A stretch of 64,000 nt of DNA from JBCAXA01 sp038534295 (GTDB lineage Bacteria; Pseudomonadota; Gammaproteobacteria; Steroidobacterales; Woeseiaceae), in contig JBCAXA010000003.1 of the NCBI GenBank assembly GCA_038534295.1, positions 186,001 through 250,000 of the forward strand, in the 5' to 3' direction. Positions 52,099 through 61,677 of this stretch are shown here, in pieces. Both the position numbers and the translations under genes were made by a program. Below the pieces are notes generated by a model that ran no database searches, was not told where the DNA came from, and saw only the letters and a list, made by a program, of their open reading frames with translations. The stretch's first letter is position 1; each line of letters starts with the position of its first letter.

Positions 52099-53460
52099 AT
52101 GCGCATTGCGGGAGGATCACAGCCATTGCTTGGCGACGACCTTCAGGAGCACAGTCCCGAAGGTGTAGAGATCCTTTACTCCGAACCTTCGTCGCTGTTC
52201 CGTTGGCTCATTCTGTTGTTCTTCGCGCTGGTGGTCAGTGCATTGACCTGGTCGTTGTTCGCGCGGGCCGACATCATCGTTGCAGCTCCCGGCGTGCTGT
52301 CGTCGGAGGATGAAGTGCGCCGCGTTTACTCGCCCGTCGACGGCGAGCTGGATGCGCTACTCATTCGCGCCGAGGAGCCGCTCGTTGAACAGGGCGAGCC
52401 AATTGCGCGGCTGCGCTCGAGAGCGGCCGTGCGGTTGCGGGCGGAGGCCGAACAAGCACGAATTGCGTTGGAAGAGGCCCAGCTACGCGTCAAGCAGCAA
52501 CCGCGCCGCGAAGCGCTTGCTCGCCGGCAGATTGACGTGACTCGGACCGAGCTCGCCAGCAAAGAAGAACAGCTCGATCGGCTCTTTACGGCCAGTTCCG
52601 AAATTCTCCGCGCCGGGCAAATGGCCCGTTTGACCGAGGCCCGCGGAGCGCTCGCTGCCGCCGCCGGCCGCCGCGACGAAGCGCGTGAGCGCTTCGACAG
52701 CATGCGTGCGCTCGCCGGACGCGGCGTTTCACAAATGGACGTGGAGCGCCAGCGTGTCGTCTATCAAGAATCGCGCGATGCCTACCGAATTGCCAGCGAG
52801 GAGCTCAGTGCGCTGGAGCTGCAATTCGTTTCGGAGGCAGCAGCTGACCGCGAGCGCTTAACGGCGCTGCAGCTCGAGCTCGAGCAGCTGCGTATCGACC
52901 TCGAGACCCAATCACTGGCCATCGAACAGGCCCGTGCAACGCTAGATGCGGAATACGCATCAGCGGTTGAACGTGCCGAAGCGGCTAAACAAATTCGCTT
53001 TGACGAGTCGCAGGACGGCAACTTTATCGTCGTGCTCGCACCCTTATCCGGCGTCGTTACGAACATCGTTTATTCGCAGCCGGGCGACAAAGTGCCGGCG
53101 AATACGCCGCTGCTGTCGATAGCCCCGCAAGGCAGTCGCAAAGTCATCGAGATCGATATCGCCGAGAGCGATCGTGGACTGTTGGTGGAGGGTAGCGTCG
53201 TGAAGATGAAATTCGCGGCGTTTCCGTATCAGCAATACGGCTTCATCGAAGGCACGCTGGAATACATCTCGCCAACGACACGGCAGTCAGATCCAAATCG
53301 GCCGCCTTCGTACCTCGGCAAGGTCAGCCTCGACCGTGACTATGTGGAGTCCGGCACTCGTCGTCTGCCCTTGCGCTATGGCATGACGGCCGTTGCCGAA
53401 ATCGTCGTGCGTCAGCGTCGCGTCATCGACATGGCGCTGGATCCAATCCGCGGAATCTGA
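52099..53460 (+). CDS. HlyD-type periplasmic adaptor of the peptide exporter
   Basis: 453 residues from the ATG at 52099; a GTG at 52039 would add 20 residues and lacks a better ribosome site. One membrane helix (about 35-57) precedes the lipoyl/beta-barrel part (GVLSSEDEVRRVYSPVDGELDALLIR), a coiled-coil hairpin (about 110-300, rich in Arg/Glu/Ala) and the second barrel half (VLAPLSGVVTNIVYSQPGDKV). It bridges the ABC exporter and outer-membrane factor. First gene of the plus-strand operon with parvulin, exporter and activator; TACAAT at 52013-52018 is a possible -10 box. Confidence 0.9.
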   Translation: MRIAGGSQPLLGDDLQEHSPEGVEILYSEPSSLFRWLILLFFALVVSALTWSLFARADIIVAAPGVLSSEDEVRRVYSPVDGELDALLIRAEEPLVEQGEPIARLRSRAAVRLRAEAEQARIALEEAQLRVKQQPRREALARRQIDVTRTELASKEEQLDRLFTASSEILRAGQMARLTEARGALAAAAGRRDEARERFDSMRALAGRGVSQMDVERQRVVYQESRDAYRIASEELSALELQFVSEAAADRERLTALQLELEQLRIDLETQSLAIEQARATLDAEYASAVERAEAAKQIRFDESQDGNFIVVLAPLSGVVTNIVYSQPGDKVPANTPLLSIAPQGSRKVIEIDIAESDRGLLVEGSVVKMKFAAFPYQQYGFIEGTLEYISPTTRQSDPNRPPSYLGKVSLDRDYVESGTRRLPLRYGMTAVAEIVVRQRRVIDMALDPIRGI

Positions 53461-53498
53461 GCAATAACCGACAACGAGAAACAAGAGCCTGACTACCG

Positions 53499-54251
53499 AT
53501 GAGTGAACTCGTACGCGTCAACGACGAAGTCATTACTACCGACGACTTCATAAAGATTCTCAAGCTGACAGGGCGCTTCGACACCCTCATGGACGAGATC
53601 GTCAAAGAAAAGCTCACCGTTCACGCGGCGCGGCTTGCCGGCATGGAGCCGGAACCGGCGGCGATTCAGGAGCGTGCCGATCAGATTCGCCGAATTCGCG
53701 GGCTGCACCGTGCCGCCGACATGAACAACTACCTCGATATGGTGGGCATCTCGCTGGATGAGTTTGAAGACTTTGTCGTCGAGCACATTCTTTACGACGA
53801 CATGAATGCCCGGGTCGTCAATGACGAGGCAGTCGAGGAATACTTCACGCTGAACTCGCCGCGTTTCGACGCGATCGACATCAGTCACATCGTCGTCGAG
53901 TCCGAGGGCATGGCGCGCGAGATCATCGCCGTCATCGAGGACGAGCCGGACATGTTCGACGAACTAGCCCGTGAGCATTCGATGGCCGACACGGCCGCCG
54001 GCGGTGGCTTTATCGGCCGCGTGCATCGCGGTGCGATGCACCCTGAAATCGAAGCGAAAGTTTTCCAGGCATCGGAAGGGGAGATCCTCGGGCCATTCGC
54101 GGTGCCGGGCGGTTCAGCATTCGAGGTGTTTCGCGTCAATGCCAAGCAGCCGGCATCGCTCAGTGTTGAAACGGCCGACGAAATCCGCCGCAGCATTCGC
54201 GAAGAATGGCTGGCGGCACGTGCTCGCGAGAGCCGCATCGAGCTTTGCTAG
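53499..54251 (+). CDS. Cytoplasmic parvulin-type peptidyl-prolyl isomerase
   Basis: 250 residues. The N-terminal helical region resembles the SurA/PpiC chaperone part, and the C-terminal parvulin domain shows ISHIVVESEGMAREII, FDELAREHSMADTAAGGGFIGRV and GEILGPFAV. There is no signal peptide, so it acts in the cytoplasm, unlike PpiC or SurA. Lying between adaptor and exporter genes, it may hold or deliver the peptide precursors before export; that is inference. Confidence 0.85.
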   Translation: MSELVRVNDEVITTDDFIKILKLTGRFDTLMDEIVKEKLTVHAARLAGMEPEPAAIQERADQIRRIRGLHRAADMNNYLDMVGISLDEFEDFVVEHILYDDMNARVVNDEAVEEYFTLNSPRFDAIDISHIVVESEGMAREIIAVIEDEPDMFDELAREHSMADTAAGGGFIGRVHRGAMHPEIEAKVFQASEGEILGPFAVPGGSAFEVFRVNAKQPASLSVETADEIRRSIREEWLAARARESRIELC

Positions 54252-54257
54252 CCGCCA

Positions 54258-57200
54258 ATGGACTCGCTGGCCAGTTTTCTAAAGTCCGTCAGTATTTTCT
54301 CTGCGTTCACGCCTGCAGAGATCGAGACGCTTGCCGACTTGGCTGAAACCCGCCGTTTCGGATTCGGTGACTCCGTCTATAAGGCAGGCGACCCGAGCGA
54401 TGGCCTTTACGTGATCCGCGCTGGCGCCGTGCGCATTTTCACGGTCGAAGAAGAGAAAGAGATCAGCATGGGCGTGCGCAAAGAAGGTGCCGTCTTTTCT
54501 GAGATTGGATTGCTCGGCAAGTACCCACACGAGTCGTCTGTTCGTGCGTCGGGCAAAACCGAGCTGCTGTTCTTCGCGCGCGACAAGGTGGCACCGCTGC
54601 TATCTGCGAATCGCAATGCGCATTCTTTCGTGCAGAAATACGTTGCCATCGCTTCGCTGGGCGGCTTCATATCGCGGATGTTCGATTTGCGCGGCAAAGT
54701 CGATGCCAGCGAGATTGAAGCCAACTTCAAGTCGATCGGTATCAAGCGGGTCAAGGCGGGCACACAGCTGCTCGAGCAAGATGCCGTTGACGACCGGCGC
54801 CTGTACATCATTCGCAGCGGTACCGTCCGCTTGGTTCACAACGACGGCCACAACGAATATCCGCTCGGGAGTTTGTCGGCCGGTGAGGTGTTCGGCGAGA
54901 AGGCCTGCCTGCTGCGGCAAGGACAACACGCCACGGTGGTCGCCGACGATGAGGCGGTTCTGCTGGTTGTGCCCGATCGCACGGTGCATTTCATCCTCGA
55001 GCAGAATCCCAAGGTTCGCGAAACGCTCGAGCAACGCATTGCGCGTGCCGATCGGGAGCTGAAGCGGCAGATAGAGCTGTCCGAGCGGCGCAAACGCAAT
55101 CCGCTGGTCGATCTCTGGTCTCGCCCGGCTGGCAACGCCAAGCTGATTCGTCGCTTCCAGCTAGTCCAGCAAGCCGAGGAGATGGACTGTGGTGCGGCGT
55201 GTCTAGCAATGATCACGCGTCACTACGGCATCAACATCACGCTGGGCAAGCTCCGCGAACTCGCTAACGTGACCCGCGAAGGCGCAACGCTCGACAGCCT
55301 TGCCAAGGTCGGCGAGTCGCTCGGATTCACGACCCGCGGTATGCGTTGTTCTTATGACGCGCTGCTTGGTTTCGATATGCCGTTCATCGCGCACTGGGAG
55401 GGGTATCACTACGTCGTCGTCTACGGCATATCCAAGCGTCACGTCTGGGTTGCGGACCCTGGGCCAGGCTTTCGCAAAATGACGGTCGAGGAGTTCGAGA
55501 AAGGCTGGACCGGTGTCTGTCTGCTGTTCACGCCCAGTGACGACATGGCCACCGTTGAGGATTCGCCGTCACCGTGGCTGCGATTTATTCGTTACGTCGC
55601 GCCGTACAAGAGCGTGATGGGCTATTTGTTCCTTGCGACGTTCGTCATTCAGCTGCTGGGGATTGTCCCGCCAATAATTACTCAGAACATTCTCGACAGA
55701 GTCATTGTTCATAACAATTACTCGCTGCTGACGATTCTGATCGGCGGACTGGTCATCACCAACGTTTTTTCTCAGCTGACGCTGGTGATGCGTGGCTTGC
55801 TGTCCAATTTCATGGTTCGCAACCTCGACTTCTCAATGATGTCGGGATTTTTGCGCCACAGCCTGGCGCTGCCGTTGTCGTTTTACGCGAAGCGGAAAAC
55901 GGGTGACGTGTTCGCGCGGTTCCAGGAAAACGAGACCATCCGCGCGTTTCTGACTGAATCAACACTGGCCACCGTGCTAAATCTGATGATGGTCGTGCTC
56001 TATCTGACCATTCTTTTCTTGTACAGCACGCTGCTGACATCTCTACTGCTGATATTGATCGTTCCGATCATCATCCTGACTGTAGCCGCCACGCCGAAGT
56101 TGAAGGGCTACGCGCGCGACGTTTTCGATAAAGCAACGACAGCCGAAGCGACGCTGATGGAGATGATCGGCGGTATCGAAACCATCAAAGGCATGGGTAT
56201 TGAGCGACCGATGCGCATGAAGTGGGAGCGGCAGTTCGTCTCTGCGCTGAACGTTAAGTATCGGGCGCAGCGCTTCAATATCCTGATCGGTTTTGTGAGT
56301 CAGATTTTCAATGCCACTATCAGCATCACGATTCTCGCGGTCGGCGCTCGGTTGGTGATGTCGCAGGAATTGACGATCGGCCAGCTGATGGCCTACAGCG
56401 CGCTCATGGGTATGGTGCTCGGTCCGCTGATGGGACTGGTTGGTCTCTGGGGTCAGTTTCACAGCGCTGGCGTTGCGATGGAGCGGCTCGGCGATATCCT
56501 CGATATGGAACCGGAGCAGAAACCGGAAACCTTGGCCTCGCGCATTGTCATTCCGGACCTGCAAGGCGCCATCGACGTCAAAGATATGTATTTCCGCTAC
56601 GGCGGCAACGAAACGCCGTACGTGCTGGAGAACATCAATCTACGTATCGAGCCCGGCCAAGTGGTATCGATCGTTGGCCAAAGCGGCTCGGGCAAGACGA
56701 CGCTCGCCAAACTCATCGTCGGCTTTTACCCTCCGTCGGAGGGTAAAATTGTTGTCGACGGTTACGATTTGGACTCGATCGACAAGGAATACTATCGCGC
56801 GCAAATTGGCTACGTGATGCAGTCCAATCTGCTGTTCTCGGGCACCATCGCAGAGAACATCGCTGCCGGTGTAGACAACCCCGATCGCAGCCAGATCATG
56901 CGCGTGTCCAAATTGGCCGACGCGCATAACTTCATCGCCAACATGCCACTTGGCTACGATCAGGTTGTCGGTGAGCGTGGGACAGGGCTGTCCGGCGGGC
57001 AAATCCAGCGCTTGTGCATCGCCCGAGGTCTGTATCACGATCCTAAGCTGTTGATTTTCGACGAGGCCACATCGGCGCTCGATACTCAGTCGGAAAGCAA
57101 CATCATGCACAATATGAAGGACATTCTCGCCGGGCGTACGGCGATCGTGATCGCTCACCGACTGAGCACGATCATGAACTCCGACAAGATCGTCGTGCTG

Positions 57201-57302
57201 TATCGTGGTGCTATTGTCGAGGAAGGCCGCCACGACGAGCTCGTCGATCGCCGCGGCATGTATTTTCAGCTGGTCAAAAAGCAGATGTCAGCGAACTCGT
57301 GA
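54258..57302 (+). CDS. Peptidase-containing ABC exporter with two N-terminal cNMP-binding-like domains
   Basis: 1014 residues. Two CRP-like cyclic-nucleotide-binding-like domains lie at about 5-125 (FGDSVYKAGDPSDGLYVIRAG) and 150-270 (QLLEQDAVDDRRLYIIRSG, GEVFGEKACLLRQG). A C39 peptidase (about 300-425) has Cys311 in MDCGAACL, His384 in GYHYVVVYG and Asp400 in VADPGPG, the catalytic triad that cuts after Gly-Gly. Six membrane helices follow (about 455-740), then the ATPase: Walker A GQSGSGKTT (Lys813), signature LSGGQ (911-915), Walker B LLIFDEATSALD. It cleaves leaders while exporting the peptides. The stop overlaps the next gene by four bases. Confidence 0.95.
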   Translation: MDSLASFLKSVSIFSAFTPAEIETLADLAETRRFGFGDSVYKAGDPSDGLYVIRAGAVRIFTVEEEKEISMGVRKEGAVFSEIGLLGKYPHESSVRASGKTELLFFARDKVAPLLSANRNAHSFVQKYVAIASLGGFISRMFDLRGKVDASEIEANFKSIGIKRVKAGTQLLEQDAVDDRRLYIIRSGTVRLVHNDGHNEYPLGSLSAGEVFGEKACLLRQGQHATVVADDEAVLLVVPDRTVHFILEQNPKVRETLEQRIARADRELKRQIELSERRKRNPLVDLWSRPAGNAKLIRRFQLVQQAEEMDCGAACLAMITRHYGINITLGKLRELANVTREGATLDSLAKVGESLGFTTRGMRCSYDALLGFDMPFIAHWEGYHYVVVYGISKRHVWVADPGPGFRKMTVEEFEKGWTGVCLLFTPSDDMATVEDSPSPWLRFIRYVAPYKSVMGYLFLATFVIQLLGIVPPIITQNILDRVIVHNNYSLLTILIGGLVITNVFSQLTLVMRGLLSNFMVRNLDFSMMSGFLRHSLALPLSFYAKRKTGDVFARFQENETIRAFLTESTLATVLNLMMVVLYLTILFLYSTLLTSLLLILIVPIIILTVAATPKLKGYARDVFDKATTAEATLMEMIGGIETIKGMGIERPMRMKWERQFVSALNVKYRAQRFNILIGFVSQIFNATISITILAVGARLVMSQELTIGQLMAYSALMGMVLGPLMGLVGLWGQFHSAGVAMERLGDILDMEPEQKPETLASRIVIPDLQGAIDVKDMYFRYGGNETPYVLENINLRIEPGQVVSIVGQSGSGKTTLAKLIVGFYPPSEGKIVVDGYDLDSIDKEYYRAQIGYVMQSNLLFSGTIAENIAAGVDNPDRSQIMRVSKLADAHNFIANMPLGYDQVVGERGTGLSGGQIQRLCIARGLYHDPKLLIFDEATSALDTQSESNIMHNMKDILAGRTAIVIAHRLSTIMNSDKIVVLYRGAIVEEGRHDELVDRRGMYFQLVKKQMSANS

Positions 57303-58570
57303 AAGTTGTCGAAACGAATGTCGAAGCAGCAGCCGTGTCTTTCGGGGCGTTGCTGGAGCGCATCGAGATCATGCGTACCGCTTTGCGCTGGCAGCAGAAG
57401 CTCGACCGACCGCAGATCGATAAGTTGCTGAGCCAGTGCACGTCGCTTCGCGAGGAAGTCTTGCGCATCTCGCACAAGGAGCGCTTCGTCAAAGCGTCGA
57501 TGCAGACTGGCGGCAAGAAAAAGCGCTCGCCCGCCCAGCGCCGCAAGGAACTGATTGAACGCGATTTTCGATTCGACGGCGTATTTGGTGAGAACCGTCA
57601 GTTGCTCGACTCATTGGAGATTGCAGAGAAAGCAGCGCCGACCGATCTGCCGGTTCTGATCGACGGCGAAAGCGGTACCGGCAAAGAACTCATGGCAAAG
57701 GTTATCCACGCTAACGGTAAACGCGCGGACAAGGTCTTCGTCTCGGTCAATTGCGGGGCGATACCAGATAATCTGTTGGAATCCGAACTCTTTGGGCACA
57801 AAAAGGGTGCCTTCACCGGTGCGAGTGCCGATCGCAAGGGCAAATTTGAAAGTGCGGACGGCGGGACCATTTTTCTCGATGAGATTGGCGAATTGCCAAT
57901 GCCTGGTCAGGTCAAATTGCTGCGCGTCCTGCAGTCCAGCGAAGTACAGCGCGTCGGATCGGATCAATCAATCGGTATCGACACCCGAATCGTTGCCGCC
58001 ACCAACCGCAACCTGTTCAAGATGTGCCAGGAAGGCACGTTTCGTGAGGATCTGTTTTACCGAATCAGCGTCATGCAGGTGACGATTCCACCGTTGCGGG
58101 AGCGCCGCGACGAGATACCGATCTTGGTCGAATACCTAATCGATGCGGCAGCGGAGAGTTTGGACCGCCATCCCGTCAAGCTGTCGCGCCGCCTGTCCAA
58201 CTTCATGCAGAAGTACGACTACCCCGGCAATATTCGCGAGCTGCGCAACATAATTTTCCGCATTTCGTGCCTAGCAACGGACATTGCCGACATCGAGCAC
58301 CTGCCAGATCACGTTCGACCCCAGGCGGAGAAATCTCGCGCCAGCCTTTCCGGAATCGATCCGACGTCGACGTCATTGGCCGACGCCAAACGTATCGCCA
58401 GCGATGAGGTTGAAAAGGAATACCTGGAGCAGGGCTTGGCTGAGACCAACGGGCAGGTCACCGAGCTCGCGAAGTTGCTAGGTATGAATCGCACGCACGT
58501 GCAGACGCTGTTGAAAAAACACTCGCTGAGTTCAAAGGCGTTTCGACAGTCCAAAGCGGGCACGCCGTAA
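57299..58570 (+). CDS. Sigma-54-dependent activator without receiver domain
   Basis: 423 residues from a GTG in a GTGA overlap with the exporter stop. Residues 1-92 are helical and of unknown type, not a receiver, PAS or GAF domain. The AAA+ core has Walker A GESGTGK (123-129), GAFTGA (170-175, contacts sigma-54), Walker B TIFLDEIGE (190-198) and FYRISVMQVTIPPLRER. The C-terminal Fis-type HTH ends GQVTELAKLLGMNRTHVQTLL. It probably drives the sigma-54 promoters of the peptide genes. With no receiver domain, control by Ser/Thr phosphorylation or by binding another protein is likely. Confidence 0.93.
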   Translation: MKVVETNVEAAAVSFGALLERIEIMRTALRWQQKLDRPQIDKLLSQCTSLREEVLRISHKERFVKASMQTGGKKKRSPAQRRKELIERDFRFDGVFGENRQLLDSLEIAEKAAPTDLPVLIDGESGTGKELMAKVIHANGKRADKVFVSVNCGAIPDNLLESELFGHKKGAFTGASADRKGKFESADGGTIFLDEIGELPMPGQVKLLRVLQSSEVQRVGSDQSIGIDTRIVAATNRNLFKMCQEGTFREDLFYRISVMQVTIPPLRERRDEIPILVEYLIDAAAESLDRHPVKLSRRLSNFMQKYDYPGNIRELRNIIFRISCLATDIADIEHLPDHVRPQAEKSRASLSGIDPTSTSLADAKRIASDEVEKEYLEQGLAETNGQVTELAKLLGMNRTHVQTLLKKHSLSSKAFRQSKAGTP

Positions 58571-58824
58571 AGCGCTCTTTCGCCGACCGGACGTCGCAAG
58601 CGCAGGCAAAAGTCGTTCTATCTTCCTGAATCTAGGATCAGTTTCCCGCCGTGAAGGGCGTTTCGCTATACTCAGAAGAACGCGGTTGCCCGAATTTGCA
58701 TCGCGCTGTTTCGGCGAGTGTAGAAGCAGCGTATGGCTGGCGACCTGCCAATGACCGGGCACGTACCGCGATCGCGCCAACGCGGGCCGACGTTCGGCTG
58801 ACGCGGTCCTGACGACGAACGAGC

Positions 58825-60687
58825 ATGCGAGAGCTGCAACAACTTCTGAAACGGTTTCTCTCGCGAGAGATCGGCATTGAAGAATTGCAGCGTCGTTTCG
58901 CCGTTTTGCTCGAGCAGGATTCGGATCTCGCGGCACGTGCAGCAGCCTGGCTCGATGCCGGTGAGCAAGACGGCATGCTTTCGGCGACCGTCTGCAATTC
59001 TCTGAAGAACGTACTTGTTTCTCATCTCGCTGCGATCGCGGACGGACCGGACCCGCGCGATTCTGGCGTATTTGGGCCCGACGACGACGGTCCTGAGGAC
59101 GTCAAGGCGACCGCCGCGAGCCCCGCGCCCGATGCCGGGCCGGCGGTGCCGGTCGTTACGCCAAGCCAGCCCGATGCGCAACCGCCACCCACGATGCTGG
59201 CGCGCAAACCAACGGCGGGCAGCGCCAGTCAGTCTGACCGCACGCTGCTCAGCACGGAGTATTTTCCGCTTGGTAATGCCTCGCAGACCAAGGTTGCAAC
59301 ACGGCTGCCTGCGAGAGTCGACACGGTGCTACGGATCGGATCGGTCGTCGGCGAACGTTACGAGTTGGTCTCGCACATTGGTAATGGCGGCATGGGCACG
59401 GTGTTCAAAGCTCGTGACTTGCTACGCGAAGCCGCGCAGGACCGCAGACCGTTTGTCGCGCTGAAGGTGTTGAGCGAGAAGTTCAAAGAGCACCCAGACT
59501 CGATGATCGCGCTACAGCGCGAAGCGCGCCGTGCGCAATCGCTGGCGCACCCAAACGTGATCACCGTTCATGAATTCTTCAAGGACGGCCCGCACTTCTA
59601 CATGACCATGGAGCTTCTCGATGGGCATCCGCTCGATCATTTGGTCTCAACCAAATTGCGCGGTGGCGTATCGTTGGCCGACGCTTGGCCAATCATCGAA
59701 GGTGTTGGCAAAGCCCTGCAGTACGGTCATGAGCAGGGCATCGTTCACTCCGACATCAAGCCCGGCAATATCTTCGTGTGCTCCAATGAGGTCGTTAAGG
59801 TCCTTGATTTCGGCATTTCGCGCCCGATTCCGTTGACGTCAGCTCCTGAAGGCGAGCAAACCGTTTTCGATGCGCGAAAACGCCTCGGCAGTCTGACGCC
59901 GTCCTATGCATCGCTAGAAATGTGGTATCAGGACACGCCGGATCCTCGCGATGACATCTACTCGCTCGCCTGTGTTTGCTACGTACTGCTGGGTGGGCAG
60001 CATCCCTTCGAAGGTCGTTCTGCCAAAGTCGCGTTTGAAAAAGGACTTCGGCCGCGACGCATCAAGTCGCTGACACGCGGTCAGTGGTCGGCGATCAACC
60101 GCGGACTGGCGCTACATCGCAATGATCGCATTGCATCGGTCACCGAGTTGCTCGAAGAACTCGCACCAGCAACTGCCGATCGATCGCGGCGCCGCCTGGT
60201 CGCGTTGGCAGGCGGCTTGGTTCTGGCGATCGGACTCGCCGCTGGCGTTCGTTATTTCGGGTCCATACCCGAAGACTTTGATGAGCCGCTATTCCCGCCG
60301 ATGCCGACTGAACCGGTTACATTGACCGCTCAACAGGAGCGTGAGTTAAGCGATCTCATCGAACTTGCGCGGCTGCATTTCCAGATGATTGATGCGACCG
60401 CGACGGCCGACGAGCTCGATTTTCTACTGACCCACGGACCGAACAGCGTCATGCAGCTCGTCGATTCGGCCCGCAACATCAACCCCTACGACGAGGCCGC
60501 GTTAGCAATGCGCAAAGCGGTGTTCGATCTTTACGAGACCAGAGCGACCGAGTACTACGAACGGCGCGATTACGAGTCGGCATTCAAAATGGCAATAAAC
60601 GCCCAAGAGATATCCGACCAGCGTGGCATCCGGCGGCTACTCCGATCGATTTGCGACCGCGCGCCGGACAGTTGTCAAAGTGAGTAG
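58825..60687 (+). CDS. Membrane Ser/Thr protein kinase of the secretion locus
   Basis: 620 residues. The first 165 are a helical start and a Pro/Ala-rich linker. The kinase domain spans about 170-435: glycine loop GNGGMGTVFKA, Lys214 in VALKVL, catalytic Asp310 in HSDIKPGN (HSD instead of the usual HRD, so a non-RD kinase), DFG Asp328. A membrane helix lies near 455-475, then a short helical extracytoplasmic tail. With the PP2C phosphatase and FHA proteins it makes a threonine-phosphorylation circuit. The 254 bp between it and the activator show only a weak TATACT -10 box. Confidence 0.9.
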   Translation: MRELQQLLKRFLSREIGIEELQRRFAVLLEQDSDLAARAAAWLDAGEQDGMLSATVCNSLKNVLVSHLAAIADGPDPRDSGVFGPDDDGPEDVKATAASPAPDAGPAVPVVTPSQPDAQPPPTMLARKPTAGSASQSDRTLLSTEYFPLGNASQTKVATRLPARVDTVLRIGSVVGERYELVSHIGNGGMGTVFKARDLLREAAQDRRPFVALKVLSEKFKEHPDSMIALQREARRAQSLAHPNVITVHEFFKDGPHFYMTMELLDGHPLDHLVSTKLRGGVSLADAWPIIEGVGKALQYGHEQGIVHSDIKPGNIFVCSNEVVKVLDFGISRPIPLTSAPEGEQTVFDARKRLGSLTPSYASLEMWYQDTPDPRDDIYSLACVCYVLLGGQHPFEGRSAKVAFEKGLRPRRIKSLTRGQWSAINRGLALHRNDRIASVTELLEELAPATADRSRRRLVALAGGLVLAIGLAAGVRYFGSIPEDFDEPLFPPMPTEPVTLTAQQERELSDLIELARLHFQMIDATATADELDFLLTHGPNSVMQLVDSARNINPYDEAALAMRKAVFDLYETRATEYYERRDYESAFKMAINAQEISDQRGIRRLLRSICDRAPDSCQSE

Positions 60688-60723
60688 CCAAGCAACGCCG
60701 GCGCCGTTTGAACGGTCCTAGCT

Positions 60724-61494
60724 GTGCTCAATGCAAGGCTGTTGCACCTACTCTTGATCGGTTTGTCGATCGGCGCATGCGGTCTGCTGCCACGTTGGAT
60801 GCAGCTGGCCGACGCCAGCGACCTTGATTCGCTGGTTGTCGAGACTGAAACATTTCGTCATCGCGTGCTCGCCAATCGCCATGCTGGCGACCATCTCAGA
60901 ATTTATGTCGAAGGTGACGGCGAACCGTGGATTCGCGGGCAACGCGTTGCCGTCGATCCAACGCCGGCGGTGCCATTGCTGCTTGAGCTCATGCATGACG
61001 TCGAGCACCCGGCGGTCTACTTAGGAAGACCGTGCTACTTCGGGTTCGCGACCAGCAGGCGCTGCGACAGTCGATATTGGACTGTTGATCGCTATGGCGA
61101 CGATGTAGTCAACAGTATGTGTTCGGCCGCCAATCAGTTATCGGCTCGTTACAACGCCAAAACGGTTGAACTCGTCGGCTATTCCGGTGGTGGTGCCATT
61201 GTCGTCGGCATGATTGACTGTACGGACAAGCTGACCGCCGTGAAGACCATCGCCGGGAATCTCGATCCGGAGCGTTGGACCGAACACCATGGCTATTTGC
61301 CCGTTCGCTACTCGACAAAGCGCGCAACGGTTGTCGCCGAGACGCACTGGCAATGCGGCAACGACACCAACGTGCCGCCCGCTGTGACCGCTGCGTACTT
61401 CATCAAGCGACCGGATGCCACGCGAATAGTCGTCGACGATTGCACGCACGCAACGGGTTGGTCGCCGATTTTCTCAGATATCGTCGGCGAATAG
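60724..61494 (+). CDS. Alpha/beta-hydrolase lipoprotein
   Basis: 256 residues from a GTG, 36 bases after the kinase. The lipobox LSIGACGL suggests outer-membrane anchoring. The nucleophile elbow GYSGGG (Ser154) is in VELVGYSGGGAIVVGMI, and a late DDCTHATGW likely holds the catalytic His. An esterase or lipase of unknown substrate. Cys residues in CYFGFATSRRC suggest a disulfide. It may be co-transcribed with the kinase. Confidence 0.78.
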   Translation: MLNARLLHLLLIGLSIGACGLLPRWMQLADASDLDSLVVETETFRHRVLANRHAGDHLRIYVEGDGEPWIRGQRVAVDPTPAVPLLLELMHDVEHPAVYLGRPCYFGFATSRRCDSRYWTVDRYGDDVVNSMCSAANQLSARYNAKTVELVGYSGGGAIVVGMIDCTDKLTAVKTIAGNLDPERWTEHHGYLPVRYSTKRATVVAETHWQCGNDTNVPPAVTAAYFIKRPDATRIVVDDCTHATGWSPIFSDIVGE

Positions 61495-61647
61495 CGGCAA
61501 ACACCATCCATCTGCACCGTCTAGGGCGCTACAAACGTTTGGCGTGCCAGTTCAGTGACCTGCAAACGGTTTATCAGCCATTAAGTAATGCGAGTGTCAA
61601 CTTTCTCGACGCTAGGCTGAGATTAATTCAATGCAGATTTCACTAAC

Positions 61648-61677
61648 TTGACAGAATGGTTCGTTACATTACATATG
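61648..61677 (+). promoter_or_regulatory. Possible sigma-70 promoter
   Basis: A perfect TTGACA (61648-61653) is followed about 16-18 bp later by CATATG-type AT-rich sequence in a local AT-rich stretch (61610-61700). It precedes the caspase-like gene, with a leader of about 165 bases. The -10 match is poor. Confidence 0.4.
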
